Shown here in pieces: positions 5,056-8,169 of a DNA stretch of 8,169 bases. The position numbers and the translations under genes were made by a program. The DNA lies in assembly GCA_900770075.1 (NCBI GenBank), contig CAAGIZ010000171.1:1-8169 (forward strand), in the 5' to 3' direction. Position 1 is the first letter of the stretch. Every line of letters begins with the position of its first letter. Source of the stretch: Spirochaetia bacterium (GTDB lineage Bacteria; Spirochaetota; Spirochaetia; Treponematales; Treponemataceae). The notes beneath the pieces were generated by a model. It did not search any database. It saw nothing but the letters and a program-made list of their open reading frames with translations, and had not been told where the DNA came from.

Positions 5056-5457
5056 TCAAAAATATTCGCTGTCGAGCATCCAGGGGGCTTTTTCTTTTAT
5101 GGATTCCATGTCGATGTTTTCTACAAGATGGGAAACTGTGTTGAGGAGATGCATCATCTGGTCAAGGGCTTTTTGTATGTAGAGAAAATAGTAGACCTGG
5201 GTGCCTTTTTTGTGGCTGATTATCATGCCGGCGTCTTTTAAAATGCGCAGGTGGTGGGAAATTGCAGGGCGGGAAAGGTGGGTTTTTGAAGTTATGTCCT
5301 GTACGTCCATGCCGTCTGTGCCTGATTCTGCCAGTATGAGGAGTATTTTTTGCCTTACAGGGTCGCTGAGGGTGGTCATGTAGGGGGTGCAGGTTTTAAA
5401 CTGGCTTCGGATCTGGTCAAGTTTCTGGTGGAATTCTGTTTCGTTGAAGTTTAGCAA
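5056..5457 (-). CDS. ArsR-family winged-helix repressor
   Basis: This 133-residue DNA-binding regulator is probably a dimer that represses promoters until a signal releases it. The winged-helix core spans about 25-92: LSDPVRQKILLIL (30-42), a helix-turn-helix with recognition helix around LSRPAISHHLRILKDAG (61-77), and a wing at KKGTQVYYFLY (83-93). The metal sites of classic members are not seen: there is no CxC in helix 3, the only cysteine is C23, and H110/E113 lack the other SmtB-type alpha-5 ligands. The signal is therefore probably not a thiophilic metal. The start is TTG at 5457, chosen because AAAAGAGG ends 8 bases upstream; the next ATG (residue 27) has no ribosome binding site. The gene is divergent from the RND exporter, and its promoter shares a half-site arrangement with the exporter's. 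Confidence 0.9.
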   Translation of the reverse strand: MLNFNETEFHQKLDQIRSQFKTCTPYMTTLSDPVRQKILLILAESGTDGMDVQDITSKTHLSRPAISHHLRILKDAGMIISHKKGTQVYYFLYIQKALDQMMHLLNTVSHLVENIDMESIKEKAPWMLDSEYF

Positions 5458-5478
5458 GGTTGTTGCCTCTTTTGGTTT

Positions 5479-5506
5479 ATTTGTTTAATCGCTTAATTAT
5501 ATAAAC
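5479..5506. promoter_or_regulatory. Candidate operator at the arsR-like promoter
   Basis: ATTTGTTTA (5479-5487), 14 bases, then TAAAC (5502-5506); the inner five bases of each arm (GTTTA, TAAAC) form the dyad. It covers the -10 box and expected start point of the arsR-like gene. The same two blocks with the same 14-base gap lie over the exporter promoter. This is consistent with autorepression, by inference. Confidence 0.5.
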
Positions 5507-5524
5507 GCTGTGTGCTGTTGTCAA
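5496..5524 (-). promoter_or_regulatory. arsR-like gene promoter, consensus sigma-70
   Basis: On the minus strand, TTGACA (5524-5519), a 17-base spacer and TATAAT (5501-5496) form a perfect consensus promoter. The start should be near 5489. A perfect promoter for a repressor gene usually implies tight control, and the candidate operator sits over it. Confidence 0.9.
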
Positions 5525-5552
5525 GGAAGGGCTGGAGAATGGCGGTGGGGTG

Positions 5553-5597
5553 AATCATTGGGGCGGGAATCATTGGGGCGGGAATCATTGGGGCGGG
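5553..5597 (+). repeat. Three exact 15-bp tandem repeats
   Basis: The unit AATCATTGGGGCGGG occurs three times without change or gap (5553-5567, 5568-5582, 5583-5597), starting 29 bases upstream of the arsR -35 box. The G-runs (GGGG-C-GGG, 7-base loop, GGGG-C-GGG) satisfy the usual G-quadruplex pattern on the plus strand. Copy number could vary between strains. Confidence 0.9.
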
Positions 5598-5775
5598 ATA
5601 TGAGGCATGAGTGAAAAATCGTGCAGAAAATGTGGCGCAATTGGTGTGTGGAGGAGGGGAGCGGCGGAAGGGAGGGGCGTAAATGTGTGTGTGGGCGAAA
5701 AATGTGTGTGGAGGGGGGCGAAAAATAATTTTTTTTTATTGTTATGGAATGGTTTTATAAAGGCTGACTATTTTA
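5598..5775. other. G-rich, C-poor non-coding tract and AT-rich junction
   Basis: The plus strand is dominated by G, with few C, up to about 5720. It contains an imperfect direct repeat, AAATGTGTGTG followed by GGGCGAAA, at 5681-5700 and 5700-5723; the second copy has extra Gs. A run of nine Ts follows at 5729-5737. A 68-codon frame (5607-5813) runs through it, but I do not believe it is a gene. I see no RNA gene here. Confidence 0.6.
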
Positions 5776-5804
5776 TTGACGTTGGACTGAAATATGATTA
5801 TATT
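5776..5804 (+). promoter_or_regulatory. RND exporter promoter
   Basis: TTGACG (5776-5781), a 17-base spacer and TATATT (5799-5804) each match five of six. Transcription should start near 5811, giving a leader of about 55 bases with Shine-Dalgarno AGGAGG (5851-5856). Confidence 0.75.
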
Positions 5805-5833
5805 TGTTTATAGGTTTAACTTCTTAAACAAAT
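5802..5833. promoter_or_regulatory. Candidate operator at the exporter promoter
   Basis: ATTTGTTTA (5802-5810) and TAAACAAAT (5825-5833) are a perfect 9-bp inverted repeat with a 14-base gap. A second dyad, GTTTAA-CTTC-TTAAAC (5814-5829), overlaps the right arm. It covers the end of the -10 box and the expected start. The left arm, gap length and TAAAC match the site at the arsR-like promoter, so the ArsR protein is the best candidate binder. Confidence 0.55.
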
Positions 5834-5865
5834 GAACGTAAAATAAATTCAGGAGGCGGGATAGA

Positions 5866-8169
5866 ATGAATCGTTTTTTTAAGCATCCGTGGCTCATTAT
5901 CGTAACGACTTTTATTGTTACGGGGCTTCTTGCATTTCAGCTGAAGGACATTCAGATGGATGATTCCACAAGGCTGTATTTTCCTCAGAAGCACGAGTCT
6001 TATCAGCGGCTGATTGAGTCGGAAGACCGGTTTGGCAGCACTGTGGTAATCGGTGTTTCTCTGGAAACTGACAAGGGAACTGTGGTTACGCCGGAGATTT
6101 TGAGCATTATCGACAGAATTTCTACTGATGTGGAAAAGCTTCCTACCGTAGACAGGGTTGATTCCCTTACCAATATCGACTTTATTGAAGATGTTGATGG
6201 TGCCCTTACTGCAGGAAACATTATCGATTTGGAGCGGGACGAAGACGGATATTTGCCGCTTATGACGGTTGAGCAGACCAACATTCTCAAACAGAACCTT
6301 CGGGACTGGGACGAAATGTACACCCGTTCGATTATATCTGACGACAACAAGGCGGCTCAGATGCAGATTACCCTCATTACAAACAATCATCCGGGAGAAT
6401 TTGCCTTTGCCTCCCTGCTTTCGGCTGACGAAATTGAAATTCTTGCTGAAGGCGGAATCAAGACTTTTGCAGATTTTAAGAAAATGGAAAAGAAAGGTGC
6501 TCTTGCCGGGGTTGAGGGGCTGGACGAGGCTCTTTTGGAGAAGGTAAGGACTGTTATTGCCAATGAAAAGTCTGAAAGCGACATTGAGCGGGAAACTCTG
6601 GAAAGCGTTAAGGAAATCACTGAAAAGTACACGAAGGGAACCGGACTTAAGGTTATCTATTTTGGGGATCCTGTGGTTTCTGCAAATATGCGGGAGTTTA
6701 TAATTTCTGACCTTACCAGGCTTATTCCCATCGTTTCGATTGTGGTTCTGCTGACTCTTTTTGCCAGCCTGAAGACTCTGGACGGAACGGTTTTGCCGCT
6801 TATTACGGTGCTTTTTTCCACTGCCTGCACCTGCGGTCTTATGGCCATCTTCAAATTCACCTTTACAATCGTAACCAGCGTAATTCCTGTTGCCCTCATT
6901 GCCTGCGGTTCTGCTTATGGAATTCACGTCCTGACCCACTATTACATTGCCCTGGACGAAGAACTTAAAAAAGGAACTGTAATTACGAAGGAAAACCACA
7001 AGGAAATCGTCCTTAAAGGCGTTGGAGACTGTAAGGTGGCGGTTTTCCTTGCTGCAATAACTACGGTAATCGGTTTTATTTCCCTTGTTTCCAGCCCTAT
7101 GGGACCTTTGCACAGCTTCGCGATTTTTACGGCGGTGGGAGTTGCCCTGTCTTTCCTTCTTTCCGTAACCTTTATTCCTGCCGTGCTCATGGTAAAGTCT
7201 GAAAAGCAGATTGGCAAAAAGTCCAGGCTTATGCAGAAGGTGACCAGAAAGGTAAAAAAACATACGATTAACCGGGGAAATGCTTCCCACGATACCCTGT
7301 ACAATATTTTTATCTTTTTCTGCGGAACAAAACCGAGGATGTATGTTTTTGGGACTGCCCTGATAATTCTTTCTTTCTTCGGAATAAAAAAACTTGCAGT
7401 AGATACTTCCATAATAAACTACTTCCCAGAGGACAGCCGGCTCAGGCAGGATATTGATTATGTAGACCAGCGTTTTGCCGGCACAAACATGATTTTTATG
7501 CTGGTTGATGGGCCTGCCGTAAAGGATGAAGCGGGAAATGTTTTGGATGAAAACGGAATTCCTGTGATGAACAGCGAAGGAAAATTCCTTGACGTAAACG
7601 GAAACATCATCAAAAAGTCTGACGGAAGGAAGGCTGCCCTGGTTGAAGGCTCAATGAAAAATCCAGACGTTCTGGAAGCGCTGGACGGCCTGCAGGAAAA
7701 CCTTTACAACAAATTTCCTTTTGTGGGTAAAGTTATTTCTTTCCCGACTCTCATAAAAAGGATGAATCAGGTTCTTCACGCTCCAAGTGCAGACTCTCTG
7801 GCGGTTGCCGGCTCTTCTTCGGAGGATTTCGGGGACTTTGAAGGCTTTGACGATTTTGGATTCGATGACTTCGGGGACTTCGGCGGATTTGACAGTTCAG
7901 GGGATTTTGACGGCTTTGGTGGTGTTGAAACCGGGGACGGTAGCGAAGAATTTGAAATGCTTCCTGACTACGTGGATCCAAACATTGCCTATGTGGAAAA
8001 ACTTAACAGCACCATTACGGTTGAAGAGGGAATGGCTCTCTTGACTTCTGCCTATGCTGAGGCCGGAGGTGCAAATGCTTCTCTGGATTCTGTGGTAAAA
8101 ATTCTTGAAAAAAAGCTGAATTATAAGGGAAAAGATTTTTACGAAATTCCTTATGATGAAGCAAAGTAC
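5866..8169 (+). CDS. RND/MMPL-family exporter (incomplete at window end)
   Basis: An inner-membrane transporter of the RND superfamily, most like COG1033 predicted exporters (MMPL/HpnN relatives), which move lipids or other hydrophobic compounds. The first 768 residues are present without a stop; the C-terminal TM bundle is off the window. TM1 is about 8-25, an extracytoplasmic domain 26-283, TM2-TM6 about 284-302, 308-329, 332-357, 390-410 and 417-443, then TM7 about 490-508 and a second extracytoplasmic domain. GSAYGIH (348-354) in TM4 is the family motif, but Ala350 stands where many relatives have Asp. Unusual inserts are an HhH-like segment (188-231), a Gly-spaced 7/8-residue repeat (554-588) and a Phe/Asp/Gly tract (654-697). 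The start has AGGAGG 9 bases upstream. It is divergent from an ArsR repressor that may control it. Substrate unknown. Confidence 0.92.
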   Translation, partial: MNRFFKHPWLIIVTTFIVTGLLAFQLKDIQMDDSTRLYFPQKHESYQRLIESEDRFGSTVVIGVSLETDKGTVVTPEILSIIDRISTDVEKLPTVDRVDSLTNIDFIEDVDGALTAGNIIDLERDEDGYLPLMTVEQTNILKQNLRDWDEMYTRSIISDDNKAAQMQITLITNNHPGEFAFASLLSADEIEILAEGGIKTFADFKKMEKKGALAGVEGLDEALLEKVRTVIANEKSESDIERETLESVKEITEKYTKGTGLKVIYFGDPVVSANMREFIISDLTRLIPIVSIVVLLTLFASLKTLDGTVLPLITVLFSTACTCGLMAIFKFTFTIVTSVIPVALIACGSAYGIHVLTHYYIALDEELKKGTVITKENHKEIVLKGVGDCKVAVFLAAITTVIGFISLVSSPMGPLHSFAIFTAVGVALSFLLSVTFIPAVLMVKSEKQIGKKSRLMQKVTRKVKKHTINRGNASHDTLYNIFIFFCGTKPRMYVFGTALIILSFFGIKKLAVDTSIINYFPEDSRLRQDIDYVDQRFAGTNMIFMLVDGPAVKDEAGNVLDENGIPVMNSEGKFLDVNGNIIKKSDGRKAALVEGSMKNPDVLEALDGLQENLYNKFPFVGKVISFPTLIKRMNQVLHAPSADSLAVAGSSSEDFGDFEGFDDFGFDDFGDFGGFDSSGDFDGFGGVETGDGSEEFEMLPDYVDPNIAYVEKLNSTITVEEGMALLTSAYAEAGGANASLDSVVKILEKKLNYKGKDFYEIPYDEAKY
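7825..7956 (+). repeat. Phe/Asp/Gly repeat tract inside the exporter
   Basis: Exporter residues 654-697 are almost only Phe, Asp, Gly, Glu and Ser. Phe recurs at 655, 658, 661, 664, 669, 672, 675, 681 and 684, nearly always three apart, plus 666 and 696. At DNA level this is a decayed 9-base pattern of the form GAY-TTY-GGN. It lies in the second extracytoplasmic domain, between the helical segment around 600-640 and the segment starting at DYVDP (701-705). Confidence 0.85.

Noticed and set aside
5553..5597. CRISPR array
   Set aside because: The three repeats are directly adjacent with no spacers and the unit is only 15 bases.
5607..5813. 68-codon + strand frame with CxxC-like cysteines, a possible small zinc protein
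   Set aside because: GAGG lies only one base before the ATG, the frame crosses the G-rich repeats and overlaps the exporter promoter and operator, and the C-terminal half is just AT-rich DNA. No family resemblance was seen.
5824..7290. 488-codon minus-strand frame
   Set aside because: It is antisense to the exporter gene. The + strand frame has clear RND/MMPL motifs, TM segments and a ribosome binding site, while this one has no recognisable domain.

Overview
The window looks like an ordinary chromosomal stretch from a spirochete, most likely a host-associated Treponema. This is inferred from the gene types and style: a zinc-ribbon ribosomal protein L28, uvrB, a two-hotdog acyl-ACP thioesterase, a COG1033-type RND/MMPL exporter, AT-rich promoters between moderately GC genes, and short hairpin-rich intergenic modules. 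No 16S rRNA or other decisive marker is present, so the genus is a judgement, not a measurement.

Layout. Positions 1-246 are non-coding, with a perfect 16-bp hairpin and then a strong sigma-70-type promoter for rpmB (247-477, +), which ends in a clear intrinsic terminator (509-541). Positions 542-721 hold a broken second copy of the uvrB 3' end and a three-block hairpin. Intact uvrB (722-2722, -) is transcribed away from a four-TM membrane protein of unknown function (2877-3476, +), which has its own promoter and terminator. Two further + strand genes follow, each with its own promoter: a 120-aa exported protein of unknown function (3594-3956) and an acyl-ACP thioesterase (4093-4878). A structured convergent intergenic (4879-5055) separates the thioesterase from an ArsR-type repressor gene (5056-5457, -).

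The last third is the most interesting part. The arsR-like gene is divergent from a large RND/MMPL exporter (5866 to the window end, +, incomplete). The roughly 400-bp space between them holds near-consensus promoters for both genes, three exact 15-bp tandem repeats with G-quadruplex potential, and a strongly G-rich, C-poor tract. Both promoters carry the same half-site architecture, ATTTGTTTA-N14-TAAAC, placed over the -10 and start region. This suggests that the ArsR protein represses both itself and the exporter. The exporter has unusual extracytoplasmic features: a helix-hairpin-helix-like segment, a Gly-spaced 7/8-residue repeat, and a Phe/Asp/Gly repeat tract. It also lacks the usual TM4 aspartate.

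uvrB acts in nucleotide excision repair, rpmB in the ribosome, and the thioesterase in releasing fatty acids from acyl-ACP. These neighbours do not form one pathway. The only regulatory unit the sequence supports is the arsR-exporter pair.
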